Origin: Glandiceps talaboti
Lineage: Eukaryota; Hemichordata; Enteropneusta; Spengelidae
Assembly (NCBI RefSeq): GCF_964340395.1
Contig: NC_135556.1
Location: 12,218,410-12,282,409, forward strand
Length of the DNA stretch: 64,000 bases
Reading direction: 5' to 3'
Part shown: in pieces, positions 29,001-44,000 of the stretch
Layout of the letters: the number at the start of each line of letters is the position of its first letter
How positions within the stretch are numbered: the first letter of the stretch is position 1
Notes under the pieces: generated by a model
What the model was told of the DNA's origin: nothing
The model's input: the letters and a program-made list of their open reading frames with translations, nothing else
The model's database searches: none
Program-made: the position numbers and the translations under genes

Positions 29001-32000
29001 ACGGCTAGATTTCCCAGGCACTGACTGAATTTTAAAGACCCAGGGTTCTACTCTGTGTACACTGTACATAGCATACTTTTACTGTGTAAACTAAGTATTG
29101 GCTACATTACATGGTGACAAACACATCATGACAAAATAGGTCTCATACACGTAGACATAATTTTGTGAGATTTCATTAAATTCTAGTAAATGAACAGCAT
29201 AAGAAAAAAGTCACAATATTCAAGAAATTCCAAGACACTGCAGAGAAATATAAACTCCAGATGAGAACCAATAAAATGTACAAACACTAGAAGCTGTGCA
29301 CATTACTTCAATTTTACTTGGAAATCAATATTAATCCACTTCAATTTTTGTATGTTATTAAACATATTCATTTCTTGCTCTAAACAAAAATGTAATGTAA
29401 TTTAAAGTTATCTGCAACTAGCAAATTTGGCTACTTCCAATTTTCAGACATTCAAATTCTACAGAAATTGGTATCTCAAAATGTTATCAAATATAACAAG
29501 ATGTGGATATCCAATCAACTCAACATGTATTGATTTGCTCAGACTGCTTTGCATAATTACATAAACCTGAATGTACATGTACATGGTACCATCAAAACAA
29601 ATGAGACACACCTGGAAAAGAAATGCAACAAATACACTAGGATGGGGATAAGTACTACACATTGTATTTGAAAAGATGTTGTCCTTTCATTAAAAAAATG
29701 AACTTACATGTACTATACTAGTTCAGCTGACAAATGCAATTTTTTAACGGTATTAATTTTTTAAGCATCATTATAGAACAGTAAATTTGGATAATACTCA
29801 TTGATTATGCCAAGTATGCCAAAGCTGCAAACTAGTACAAGTTGTCATTTTTCGAACACTAATAAATCCGTTCTTACACAATAAAGCCATATTTGGTACA
29901 TCTATATTTGTAAGACTGAAAAGTTATCTTGTCATGGTACATTGTACATGTATCTCCATAAGCTGTTATTGGATTCTCCATTTATTACAATGACAGATGC
30001 ATAGTTACGGTAGCAAGCCAGATGGTTCAAGCACAAACTCTGTACATTACTACTTACAACTGTTGTATATATCAATATGAATGATACATGCACAACTGTA
30101 TGTCATTCTTCATGATCAGTGTGTACACAACAGAACAATGACTAAAGAATTGACATTCAAGTCATTTTTGTACACAATTATTGTTGATAAATCACTTTGA
30201 CTATATACTTGTTGACACCATTACAAACACAGACTAGCAGTACTGTATACAATGTAATAACATAATAGAGAGGTTTAAATATTAGAACGCCTACGTGTAC
30301 GGGAGCATTATCGTGCAGGCGCACACGTAATGACGCGCACAAAGTTGTGTTTACAAATGTAGTTACGCGTTCAGAACACAAACGTAAAAGACAGTGGGAC
30401 GTGCATGCGTGCATTGACATCTTCTGTCCAAAAGGCCACACACATGACTTTGTTTTCTAAACCTGTCGGTATTTTTGCCATTTTCCCCACAAATACCCAA
30501 ACAAAAAACCAAACAATTAGTTTACAGTTATGCTTCCAAACTATACGACATTTAATAGGAGAAAAATGACAAAAATTTAAAACATATTTACAGTTACATG
30601 TAGACCACCATTTTGACATACCATCGTCTGATACAGAACGCATGGGTTGCTTTGAATCACGTGACTATGATGCTACGCACATAGAACACATGTAAATACG
30701 TGCATCTAAACCTCTCTACTAATACTATGACAGAACCCCCATGGCATGTGAATGCAAGTATGGCACACTCGGGATATTTGCAGGAGTTTTTGCGGTGTTC
30801 TCTGCAGCTGTACTTTCATGAGGGTAGACTACCGAATGAAACTGCAGCAAAACAACCTGCAAGCTGGAATGCAAATACCATGAGTCAACAACACTTATAC
30901 TTATGTGTCATTCTGTTATTAATATTAAATATGTTATCCACAACAGCAAATTTCCATAAAAATCACACTGTACAGCCACACACTTTCATGTACAAGGAAC
31001 GACCGTGCCATCATTTGCATATCACTGGCATAAAGGTATGCAATAATGTTTTTGGTATTGCATTGCAGTGCAAATTTACCACTAGTATTGCATGCACACA
31101 GGTGCAACACTGCAAGTCAGCATTTGTGCACATGGTAGGGTTTGAAGATGAGTTTGAATCCCTCTCAAGAGTGTACATGCAGTTGTACATGAAGTAGTAT
31201 AGCTCTTTTTTTCCACTTGTTAGAAACAGATACATGTAGTAAAAATATTTTCCATATTTTTCAACATGGCCTACTTACAAATGTGTTTGATGAAACAACT
31301 ATCTGGCAAGTCTAAAATACTTCAAACGGTTTTGTATGATATAAAGTTTCACAGGGACTCACAACATACTTTGATTGAAATAGAAGTAACCACAAATATT
31401 GCAGGCATTTTCTTTAGACTTGTACAAGTTGTAGCTAACTTTTCTCATAATATGATGAATTACATGTACATGCATTGCACATAATTGATTTTAATCATCA
31501 ACGAATGCCTCATTGTATTCCAAACTGAATTTTTTTTTCTTTTGCACTAACTGCAAACTGTTTTGTTAAGGCCCAGTTACACGATGCAACTCATGAAGCA
31601 ATTCGTCACATGCGACGTGGCTTGCAACTACAACGGCACGCATACAGGATGCAACTAGTTGCATGGTGAGTCGCAAGAGCTAACTGTTGCACATGCATAG
31701 ATATATAAAAGTTACAGGTCATCGAGGTCAAGTCTTCTAGCAGCAGGAATTTGGCAAAAATGCTATGAAATTGCTAATATTTACGAATAAAATGACTGAA
31801 AACTTGTTGAGGTATCGATAGTAAAACTCATATTCAATTCGAAGTTCGTTTAGGGCAATGTTGATCTTTCCGATGTCACTACTTGCATTGAAGTTGGAAA
31901 TAAAATGATTTTCAGCGGAGATCAAGCATTCATAGACATTGTATACTAAGTGTTAATCGTGGTGATAAATCGAAATTATATAAAAAATACTTGCTGAAAT

Positions 32001-35000
32001 AGAATATTTATACAAAAAACATACATTGAATGTCATTTGACACGTAGGTATATGTCAAAGGTTATTACTTGCGACGCGACGAAGTGGTTATACGGTGCAA
32101 CTCACGAAGCAACTCGAGAAGCAACTTGCGACGAGTCGCAAGGAAACCGACATGTCGCACCTTGCGACGTCTCAAGACCCTGCGACGGGGCGAGTACACG
32201 ATGCAATTCGACGCATGCAACGAATTGCATGGTGCATTGCTAGTCGAGTTGCATCGTGTAACCGGGCCTTTAGATATAATGACTGAGTTGATACTTTACA
32301 CTCTGAACAGTACTGAATTACATGTGGATAAACATATTTGTGTAACAGTGTACATAAGTATGGTGTAATATACAATCCAATCATATTGATTCCTGGGTCT
32401 TCACCGTACCTTAAAATCAGCACCAACAATGAATAGTCATGATTTCAACTTAGGTTTCATTTCAACTTAAACTACTTATTATAGTTGAAATAGACCTCTA
32501 ATTGACCTATACAATGTCTTATTATTATTATTTTAACAATTTGCAGGGAGTACCATGTATATTGTTGGCTGTCTAAGCAAAAACAATAATGTCTCAGTCA
32601 CAGCTAATACAGGTTTAAAATCAAAATACAATAAATATCAACAAAACTCATCAAACATTGTGTTAATGTTGACAACAAATGACTTGATTGAAGGGGCCCT
32701 TTATTATTAATTTATTATAAAATATAAAGTACTATCATCACACACTTTTACAACTTTTAACATGATCTGGACATTAAAATCATGATCAGCTGCCACAACA
32801 TCAGTCACCATTTTTATGATGCTCACCTAGGTACCAAAGATTGTGTTTGCTTATCTGTGTAACAATGTTGATATTGCCTAAATAAAACTTATTTATTTCA
32901 TGCAGTGTTTTGCTAACCCAATTCAGTGATTGATGACCTCAGCGTTTCCATATTCCAAGGTTCAGTATACACTCCCATCACAACACATACACAGTTCTAC
33001 TCATGACGAGCTAGTGTTTCTCTTCTAAGTATGAGAAATTGTGGTATTTAGTCATCTATATACTGCAATTAAATGTGGGGGTCATGAGCTCTGCCAGTTC
33101 ATTCTAGTGATTTAGCATGTTTTACTGCAATAGGTACTGGGTAGAATAATATATTACCGTCACTCAAACCCACAACCTCTGGACTTCTAGAGTCCTGTTC
33201 TATATATTGGTAACCACAGCAGTATGTTTTTGTGAGCAGTACTAATTAAACATCTATACTGGCATATTTTTCTTTTTATGAAATTATCCACCAGCTCCTC
33301 TATGTGGAAATACCCAATGGCATTAAATGATAAAGATTTTAAACCTAAAATGTATACTAGACTTCGATTAATGGTCTACCATTTCCATTTCTGGTCAGTC
33401 ACTTCAAGGACATACGACTGTCAGAAGGAGCCTTGTCTGTGATGGTTTATTTAAAATGTACGGCTAAGGTATAAATTAGGAAAATTGTAGATATACCCCC
33501 AGGTATATAAAAGACAACTTAATCCTATATTGAAATAAAAAAATATCAAATGACTGGTATGTGTTCAGTTATAATGATGCATCATGAAAATTGAATTTGA
33601 CAAGTTATGCATACAAAAGCAGGTCGGGGAGTTGATGTATACTGTCATATTAATTATATATCATATATGATATGCTGCTAAATTATTTTAATAGAATTAT
33701 GCATATACATGTAAACCCTAATCGTGATGTGTAAGTTTGAATGGCAATTATGCTACCTAGTGTAAAATACCTTGTTATCACGTTAAATAAATAAATAAAT
33801 AAATATTTGTATAAGCACACATAACCTAAATATTTTTGCCAAAAGAAAATTTTGCAATTTTTACAGTCTTCAAATACTTCTCAAAGACTTATTCTTAACT
33901 AATTACCAGACTGGTACATTGTATTCTTGTAAGACATTTTAGTCACAATTTATTTTCACATTCTTGTTTTCCAGTGAAATAAGGGAAAATATGTCTTTTA
34001 ATTTATATTGAAAATTTCCAGGTTACAGTATTTGATACAATTGCAATATAGAGATAATAAGAGGACATGACATTGCAACTGGATATAAAATACAACCAGT
34101 GACAGACAAGCATTAACAACCAGAACTTGTTACAAACACGGAAAGTTAAAAAATAAATTGAATTAATAACACTCGCCACAGCATACTGGCATTACATGTA
34201 CAGCGACTTGTATTACATGTCACGGTTTGATAAGAACAGTTTTGTGGCCTCTTTACATGTACATGAAATGCCAGGGGAACTTGAAATTCATTTGTGAATA
34301 TGAACTATTTATTATGTCAAGAGGCCACAAAACTGTTCTTATCAAATGATGAAATGTAATACAACTCTCTGTATTTCCAAATGCTGTGCCAAGTATTATT
34401 AATCCAATTCATTTATTTACCTTTAAATTAATGTTTGTAACAAGTTGTGCTTGTTAATGCTTGCCTGTCGCTGGATGTACATGCTTTGTGATTAATACAA
34501 CACTTTGTTACCGCTGGAGTCATTGAAGTCTGGGTGAAAATAAATGAACTATGTTTGAGCTAGGCTTCAAAGACTTAAATAATACATGTACATGTACATT
34601 GGTATAAACAATGAGTTTCATTTCTCATATTTTGTTTTCATGTGTAATGTGTTGGCATGTCGGAGGTGTTGCCCTTATCTACCTACAATATAGTATGGTA
34701 TCAAAGATAAAAATATGTGTGTGATACTATCAACCCTGGAGTGAATTCCAGGGTCTATGGTGATACATACAGTTTCAGCCATGTCTGATGGAATTGATTA
34801 TAATATGTACTTCAAAATGTAGTGAATGATACATGCTATGTGTTCCAGTGCTTGGGTGGGAACTTATAACAATGGTATTTGAGTGCAATTCTAAGTTCCT
34901 TTGAAAGAAATGGGGTTTTTTTTTCCATTTTTTTAATATTACTGTATTTTCTAAGTTTCTAGTCATTGAAGGGGAACACCACTCCTGGAAATGAAGTTAT

Positions 35001-38000
35001 TTTCATAAAGTATGGGTTCTGGAGAGTCATTTAATGATTTTATATCACCTACGGTTACTTGCGATTTCTGAGAATAATCAAGTTGATCTTGTGCCTTTAT
35101 AGGGTATCTGTCCTGTGGGCTACATGTACTGCATGATAGGCGTCAGCAGAAATAATTTATTTATGGTTGCACAATGAATATTCATGAGGGATGTTTACAC
35201 TAAAGGGAATGGACACTCAAGACTCATGAATATTCATTGTGCAACTATGAATATATTATTTCTGCTGATGCCCATGATGCAATAGCCTACAGCAGAAATT
35301 GTATTGGAGATTATGTAAAATCATGTAATGACTCTCCTGGAATGGTTAAGCTTAAACATATGGATGCACCAACAAAGTTATGGTAAGATGGATACAAAAC
35401 TAATCAATAGCAAATCTGCCATCATAAAACAGCTATTTGCAATCACAGGCGCAGTACTAACATGTTCTCCAACATCTGTGGTTCTCTCAAGAACACATGA
35501 AAGGGTTCAAAATTAGCGGTAGTCAAGGGCATATACACTTTTAAGTTTTACTATTAAATAAAACATTGTATTTAGAGTACCAAATTATGAGGTGGTAGTC
35601 TGTTTGACCAACATAATATCCTGCAAATTGTAGTTTAAATAATTCACTTGGCTAAATCTGACTACCAAGTGTAGAAGTTAAATTCAAGCTCAACAAGGCA
35701 AATTTACAAAAGAATGCATTATGTTAATGTCAACTTTCGTTTTCTAGAAATCCTGAATCGATACTATAAAACCTACTCTACAGTTCCCTGGCTGCATGGC
35801 ATTGTACTATGGGTTCACCCAAATGTCACCCTCGTTTTGAAATACATGGTCTTTCAATGCACAGCCCATTGCACTATAACAAAGAAGGATGCTTAATGAG
35901 CCACAAAGGGTTTCCTGAAAGAAAGAAGTTGCTACTTTGAGGTCTGAACTATAACCAGTGATTTATATAAATCTTATCAAGTCTGTGTAACCAACATATC
36001 ATCTCTTGTGGCAAACACATCACCTGCTTGTGAACTATTAGAGCAATCAGTCTGAGAACAAAAAAAAAGATGCCTTAAGAATGCAGTGAGCCCTCAACCT
36101 TACACTTAGCACATAGAAAAAGTGATAAAGAACCAAGCTCGCCCTTGTTGGAGTCGATTCTTTTCAAACAAGCATTCAGCACTACTTGAATGCACACATA
36201 CGATCCTTCTCAATGTTATCTGAAGAGTTTTTCTACCTCTTAAATAAAGTAGGCAAGTAGGTGACATCTACTGGTTTGTAAGTTGTGGACTTACTTGTTA
36301 CTACGATGTTTTCTTTGTTTTCTGTTGTATGTGCTGTTCTGGTGTGTTAGGCCAAAAAAAACAAAACAATTGTTTCTGGTCAGGACATTTTGTCTAAAGT
36401 GGTGTAAGGATGCCAATTTTTTTTTTATAATATTCTCAGGAAACCTGTCATCGAATCTAATATTGATGGCAGTTACTGTTCTTTTTATTTAGTACTTTAG
36501 AACAAGTGTGTATGTGGGGCAGAATGTCATTTGCTCATTCACGATTGACTCTGCAGTTGTGTTCACTAAAGTAGGGTTACTTTTGTGATCTGCACACTGC
36601 ATGGGCTGGACAAACACGAAAAAAAAAGGACTGACAAGAGGGTATGTAAGTGATGCGCGCACTGACCAGAAACAACTTTTTTTTGCCTTACATTTGGAAA
36701 TATCACAATCTGGTGAAGTCTTTAGAAAAACAATAAAAGTTCATTTCAAAATGCAATTACAGCATTCTATTTTGTATCCATTTACAAACAGAATTCACAA
36801 TCTTGTTATAATTCATGACAGCTACATGTACCTGAAGGGCATGTCGTACTTTATAATCAACTGGCACCAGTGCCTTGAGAAATTGAAAAAAAAAACCAAG
36901 CCTCATTATTTTCAGATATTTTGAGTTATTTTTTTATTTTAGGTTTTTGAAGGAAAATGTTGTCCTAAACTTGTTTATATATTTCGAAAGAAAATGACTG
37001 AAAACTTGTAGAGGTATCAATAGTAAAACTATAATCAATTCAAAGCTTGTTTACGGCGATACTGATTTTTCCAATGTCGCTGCTTATATTTGAGTTAGAA
37101 ATAAACATTGTTTACCAGTGATAAGTGGTAATTGTGGTGATAAAATCCAAATTATATAAAAAAAAATACTTGCCTAATAGAAAACTTATACTAAAAATAT
37201 GGCAGCCATAATATTGAACGTCATTTGACACATGGGTACACATGTATGTCAAAGGTTACTGCTTGTGATTGCAACGAGGTGGTTACATGGGGTAATTCAT
37301 AAAGCAACTCGAGATGCAACTTGCGACAAGTTTCAGTAAACCAGACATGTCAGATTTCTTGTGACGCACCTAATGACTTCGCAAGGCCCTGCGATTATGT
37401 TCATACATGAGGCAATTCGTTGCATGCGACAAATTGCTTAGTGCGTTGCTCATCAAGTTGCCTCATGTAACTGAACATTTAAATGAATATTAAAAGCCCA
37501 GACACTTGAGCAAGTCTAATATCAACATCAAGTATTTGTTGTACAAGTTTGACATTCAAAAATATTATGGTTAATATAGTACAAAATTGGTAGGAAATAA
37601 AGCCAAGACCTCAAAATAAAATTAAGACTATCACTAAAACTCCTTCATACGGTATACATGTACTATAAAAGATATGAAAATGATACTTGAATGTAACCTT
37701 GAATGTCAGGGTCACTATCTACTCTTACTATTAAAGCAAGAAATATGTGGGTGAACAGGGTAATTACTAATCTAAAAGAGAATATCTGGTTCTCCCAGGT
37801 CTGCTTTTCAGCTGACTAACACGTACCCTATATGTATTACAAGGAATGAAAAGAGAGACATCTGCATCAAATGTAATTTAAACACAACTATAGTATGTGT
37901 AAAGAATGCTACAAACATCACTCTGTCAGTATCCATGTAAAAAAAGACTCGATAACACTTTAATTTCCCTAAATCATTGTAAAAAATGTACTAGTCTCAT

Positions 38001-41000
38001 ACAGATAAAGCTTTCACTACAGATGACCTCCAAAGTTTTGTTGACTTCAATGGTAGAACTGGCACAATGCAAAGGTCTCAATTTCAAACTGGAGTGACAT
38101 ACACACAATGCAGTATCAAAGAGTGAAAAACCCTCATCTACATGTATATGAAAGGTAGTATGGGCTGTTCTTACCATATTCTCACCGAATGATAAAGGCC
38201 TGTTCTGGAGGACAATGGTCCAAATTTTCCTTGGCTATTACAGTACTATACCGATTCAGGTGGAGCCTGATCAATCATATACAGCTCAGTCATAACTGCC
38301 ATATTGCCTTATGTACCTAGTTTGTCTACAGGAACTATAACTATACAGTTTGTTGAAATGTTGAAACATCTGTGACATTTTCTCAAATGATGATCAGATA
38401 AATCAAATGACATTGTATAAGCTGTTTATGTTATTGTCACTTTTCTTTTCAAAAACACAAGTGCTTTTATTGCAGTTCGGCTTTACTGAATGGCTGTAAA
38501 AAACCATTACATATGGTTGTAATATTCAAAACAAATGACATGGTTTCAGTGAACTCTACCTTTGTCAGTTTTGAAATTTTACCATCTTCAAAACAGATAA
38601 CTCAGTCCATTCATGCACATAACTGACATATGATGTTTCAGTTTCCATGTGTACAATGTTGTGTATTCAATGTTGACATTTAGAAAGTCAATCAAGTGAA
38701 GAAAAAAAAATTACAGATACTTTTACTTGACAATGTATGATATGCAAACTAATTAAAATGAAACTGAGCCTAAGGCTCATATTTTCCTAAGTACAATGTA
38801 CTTCAAAACCCTGTTAAATACAGATAAGAATTAAGATATGTGTATGAGTCAAACAAACATATCTAATATCTTCTACAAATAAATATTGATGCTACATATA
38901 ATCATATTTTTAAAATAATATTTCTCCTGAGTTCTGGTATATAATTCTACCAAATAAAGTACAATGAATAATTAGGTGAAATGGCTTGACTAACTTCACA
39001 ACAACAAAATTAAATTATCCTGGAAATATCCCAGAATTATCCTGAGAGCTACATGTATGTTCAACATTTACATGTATATCTATCATATAGTATACACAGC
39101 TGCATTCTGTTCTAATCCATTCCTAAAGTCAGAGTTTTTCATGATTTCATTAATTAAATAATACAACATACATGTACTGTATTTCAATGCCTAGATTCTA
39201 ATAATAAAAAGTGAGGATAATGGACATGACAGTATTTTAGCAATCTCTAGGAGCTGTACACAACTCAGTTAATTTTTGAGACCATCTGTACAAATTTGAA
39301 ATGTACTGATAACTTTCAGTGTACTGCCTCTAGACTTCCTTGAGGAACTGTTTCTTTTAAAATTCTAGACTTTGTTCTATTCAGTGACATGTACATCAAT
39401 ATTACAGTTCTGGTTCATATTACCTTCAATATTTCAAGAATGTGTTTTTGCCTCCAAATCATTTGCATGGATCGTTTATATCAAGGTTTCCAAATGTCAT
39501 CTAGTTGTTATTTTGGGTCATTTCATTATTGGTGAATTCAATTCTCCAATGGTACAGCTAGACACTGTTATCAGTGCTAATGCTTTCAATTTAGATCACA
39601 GACTACTATCATAATCACAGGCTGAGGGAGCTCTACAGGTAAACTTCCCCTGCTCCCCTCAACTATCAGACAAACAAGGTCACCAATATTAACCCAATTC
39701 CATTAATTCTCATGACCTACATGTGTATAAAGATCCCCGCTTTTCAAATATTGCTCCCAACTGCTTGCGATACTGATAGGAATCAACAATACTACTGTGA
39801 TAGTCGTGCATGATGCCCATGTCATTTAAGATTATAGGCCTGATTTCAACATTTGTTTCTTTTATTTTTGTTTCATCTAACGAATCACATGTCATTTTAC
39901 TAACCGAAACATGTTTAAATTATCACTAACTCGTAACCACGACATCTGTTGCATAACAGTTAGGTAAACCAAATGAACGTTAAACAAGCTACTATTTTTG
40001 GGTGCACCCAAAAATTGCTGCATTGACACCGGGATGCTCAGAGAAATGCACATGCATAATCCATTTAAGTTAAACCTACCAACGCCATATGGTGTTGTTA
40101 TACTCATTTCAATACACATATCAACAAGTCACATTACTACAAATTATACTTGATGAGGTTTATGTAAGTATTTATTGACTACATGTAGATACAATAGTGT
40201 CATAAGTTGGCCCATGTACCTTTTAACTATTAAACAACTCAAAAGCTCAAAGGATAAGCTTTAAAATGGTATATAGTACTTGATCATTTTCTTACATGTA
40301 TCTCTAAGTCAAACAAATCAACTACCAGCTATACATTATGTATTCTTATAATGACATTTTAGATTGAATCATGCAACCACTACATCGTGTGTAAGTGTGA
40401 AATTTCACTGACTGTAGGGGCTGCCAAAGAGAACTGACGATAGTAGTCTACAGCACTATCCTTCATTGAATCTTAAAGATCTCTCTACAGGTTAGACGAT
40501 TTGATACCACTTCGGCATCCAGACTATGCAGAGATACAACATGAAATACAAGTAGAACATTAAGTTATCATTCGAATTAATAACAAATTCATGTCCATAA
40601 TTAGTCTAAAAATAATATCTACTGGTTATTTATACTTTAATTACATTTAACTCTACAAAAATGACGTCATATATTCAAGGTTAAATTCCACATGAAATCC
40701 ACACTTCAAAGTGTACCCTTGAATACCAAATCACCACGATCTGGCTTGCAATTGAAAACAAATCTTCAGTGTAAACAAAAGTAAGGGAGCAGCCTGAACT
40801 AGATTGACGTCACCAGGTCCTAGATATTGCAACATGGCAACAAGATATATGAAGGAGCTATGAAACACAAGCATTGATAAATTCTTATAATGTAATTTGT
40901 GGGGGAGTTAGTATTGATAATGCTAATCACAAAAGAATGAATGCAAAATTCAACTACTTCAGCTTTAGAGTTTGGAATACTGGTATATGCTTAATAATAT

Positions 41001-44000
41001 AGGTCATGTATATACACTGTATTGTCGTGGAGTTCAAGAAGTACACATACATGTAGCTTGTTCCTATCAAAATTCTTTTTCTGTACAACATGTATGCGTA
41101 CACTGCATTGTCATGGAGTTCGAATAAGTACACTTGACTTGTTCCTATTCGAAATTCTTTTTCTCTACAACATGCATACAAGAACACACTGCATTGTGTC
41201 CTTTTCTCTATAACATCTTGCAGGTATTGAATTTCCTCACAGTCAGATCCATGCCAGATCTGGCCAATATTTTAGAAACACACTGTCTCAGCTTCTTTTG
41301 ATCTAACAGACTACTAGTACTACCTAATAAATTTGGTAGTCACAATGCAATATTTAGTAGTCTATGCATTGTGGACCAGTAACTGCTAATTTTGAGGCAT
41401 GTCATTATAGTAATATATATCATTTTCTGGATGCCTTTTAGAAATTCAATCTTGAATATACATATGTATATGCATTAGGTTGTAGGTTTAATATTTCAAC
41501 CACAAGTAAAGTAGAGCTTAGCACACGTGTTTGAATTTAGATATTGTATCTTATTTTCAGTACAAGCTGAAGAATTCATTAGTACCGACCTACTAGTATG
41601 TTACATGTAGTTTATTTTACTTAAAATAAGAACATGTAACATTATTCAATATATGTAATCCCTTCATGTATAGTCGTATATAGTATAGTAAATAAACCGA
41701 ACAGATGTCTAAACGTATTTGTTTCAGATATAAAATCATGAAATTTGAATGTCAATTACCCTTAGTCGTTCAACGGTTCATGTCCTATTTTAGTTTCATA
41801 GTCTAGAATCTCTCAGATTATCAGTTGACAAGTAGAATTACACCCCTAATCATACAGCTGATGTCTTATCAAATATATTGTTTTACTGCTGGCACAATCC
41901 ATATATACTATCTTGGTTGTATTTATCAACAAACACTTGTCAACCTACAATACAAACCCATATATACAGCCTGGTTATTACAGTTGAACAGAATAAAATG
42001 AAGACAAATTTGTAGTCTGATTCTGCAAATCTTGATTTGGGGTCATTGGACTTTGGACTTTGAACTTGAAAGATCATGCGAATACCATTAATAAATCACT
42101 TTATGTGAAATTTCCACTTGTCAAGATTTATCAGACTGTCTGAAAATTTATGTAAATGGCACAAACATTTTGCTAGTGTACGATTCAACTCTTTTCGTTC
42201 AATTAACGTAGACAGAATTACTGTTTTAAGCAAATGAGTTTGAATAGATTTCCACAATTCTTCTGCTGCTACTTGGCAAACAGAAGTATATCAGGTCAAC
42301 TTCCAGTTTTCATAATGTTTTCATTGACATCCAACAAAATATAGAACAACAGAAAATATGCCATCTACATGTATAAGTTAATGTAAATAATGATATTTAG
42401 ATGTTATCTCGATATTTTTTATCAATCAGCCAGGGAAAATATGAGTGACCTAAGGGTTTGTTTTTTTGTCAACCCTTTGGTCACAAGTATTTTTCCGCTG
42501 AATGAAGAAAAATATCGGAGAATAACATAATTATACCAGCGCCAGTAATATCAAAGAAAAATCAGGGAAAGTAATGGCAATTTTGAACGTTTTGACTCAT
42601 ATTTGAACACAGCAGAACCCATGATGTAGACACACATTGTTGTGACTGACATAGACGCGTGTTGTCATGACGTAGAACGAACTGAGTATATATTCCATAT
42701 TTTTGTTCAACCTGGCTCGTGTATAATGACTACTATACTGTACACTCTTTAACTTTTCTGTAAACTTTTACATATATGTAATACTAGTTTGTGTGCATAA
42801 TCAAATTATGCTATTTTCCTTCTTTTTTTATTTGAGGAAATTACAGTCAATACAACATCTGGATGCCAATGTGGTATCAAATCGTCTTTAACCCAAATAG
42901 TCTCTAATTTCTAATCTTTAATCTCAAGAGAGATCTTAAAATTAAATGAAGGATATCACTAGAGGTAAATCCACAATCGGTAAATAGCCATAGTAACCTC
43001 ACAGACATGTATATTTCATAAAAGCCTCCCAAAAATGCCATGAAAATAAGGTAAAATTACTGCCAGAAGGAGAAGAAGGAAATTCATAGCATCATAAGCT
43101 AGCAATTAGATGTCCCTGTATACAAGAGGAATAGTCTAGTGAAGCACACATAGTGCAGAAACTGCCCATTCATATCTAGCAAACAGCTCAAAGAAGCCTC
43201 ACAGCTCAAAAGAAGTCTCACACGACTACTAAATAGCCTGGATATTACTATTTAAACAAATGGAAAGACTTTGAGGTTTATCAAAGACATGTTCTACAAA
43301 GTACAAAACCTGAGTTATCATATCTGAAAACTCAAGGTCACATACCATATACTTCAAAGCTTGTGACAGGACAGACACTTTCTATAGAATATGGAGAATG
43401 GTGAATGCATATATAGCTTGAAGCAGTAAAACATCTGTGATTTCAGCTCTGTTATCTACAGAGTAATGATAACATCCACTCCCTGTATTTAACTTTGTAT
43501 GAAGTATTTCTGGGTACACTCAGTTGAAAAGAATGTGCTATTGCTAAAAACAGGTGCAATATTGAAGCTAAGATATTCTACCAAATTACAAACACATAAA
43601 CTTAATGTTTTCCATCTTTTTATAATAAAGGTTGCGACAATTACTTTGTCTGAGGTGTCAGTGTTTGAAACATGACATGTGATAGCGATGATGTCGTGTC
43701 TATATTTGATATAAAATATATGTACATTTATTAATTTCCCTATGGTGTTAATAATAGTATTGTTGGCTATATAGTATATGTTATGCAGTAACCGAGTCTA
43801 CACAAAAGCTTGATACATACAGCTTCAATATACGTGTTTCTTGCCACAATGGAAATTTGTTTCATTGATGTGCACATTCAGTTCATTATTTTGGTGTAAA
43901 TAGATAAAATTTACAAGATAATAGCCTACAAAAAAAATTGTATTACTGTTGAACAATTTTCTATCAAAATTTACATGATAAAGGACAAGTCCTGTCAAAA

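Noticed and set aside
32037-32429. Four overlapping open frames of 63-99 codons
   Set aside because: They lie within the GC-richer inverted arms of a non-autonomous Harbinger element, on both strands, with no conserved domain.
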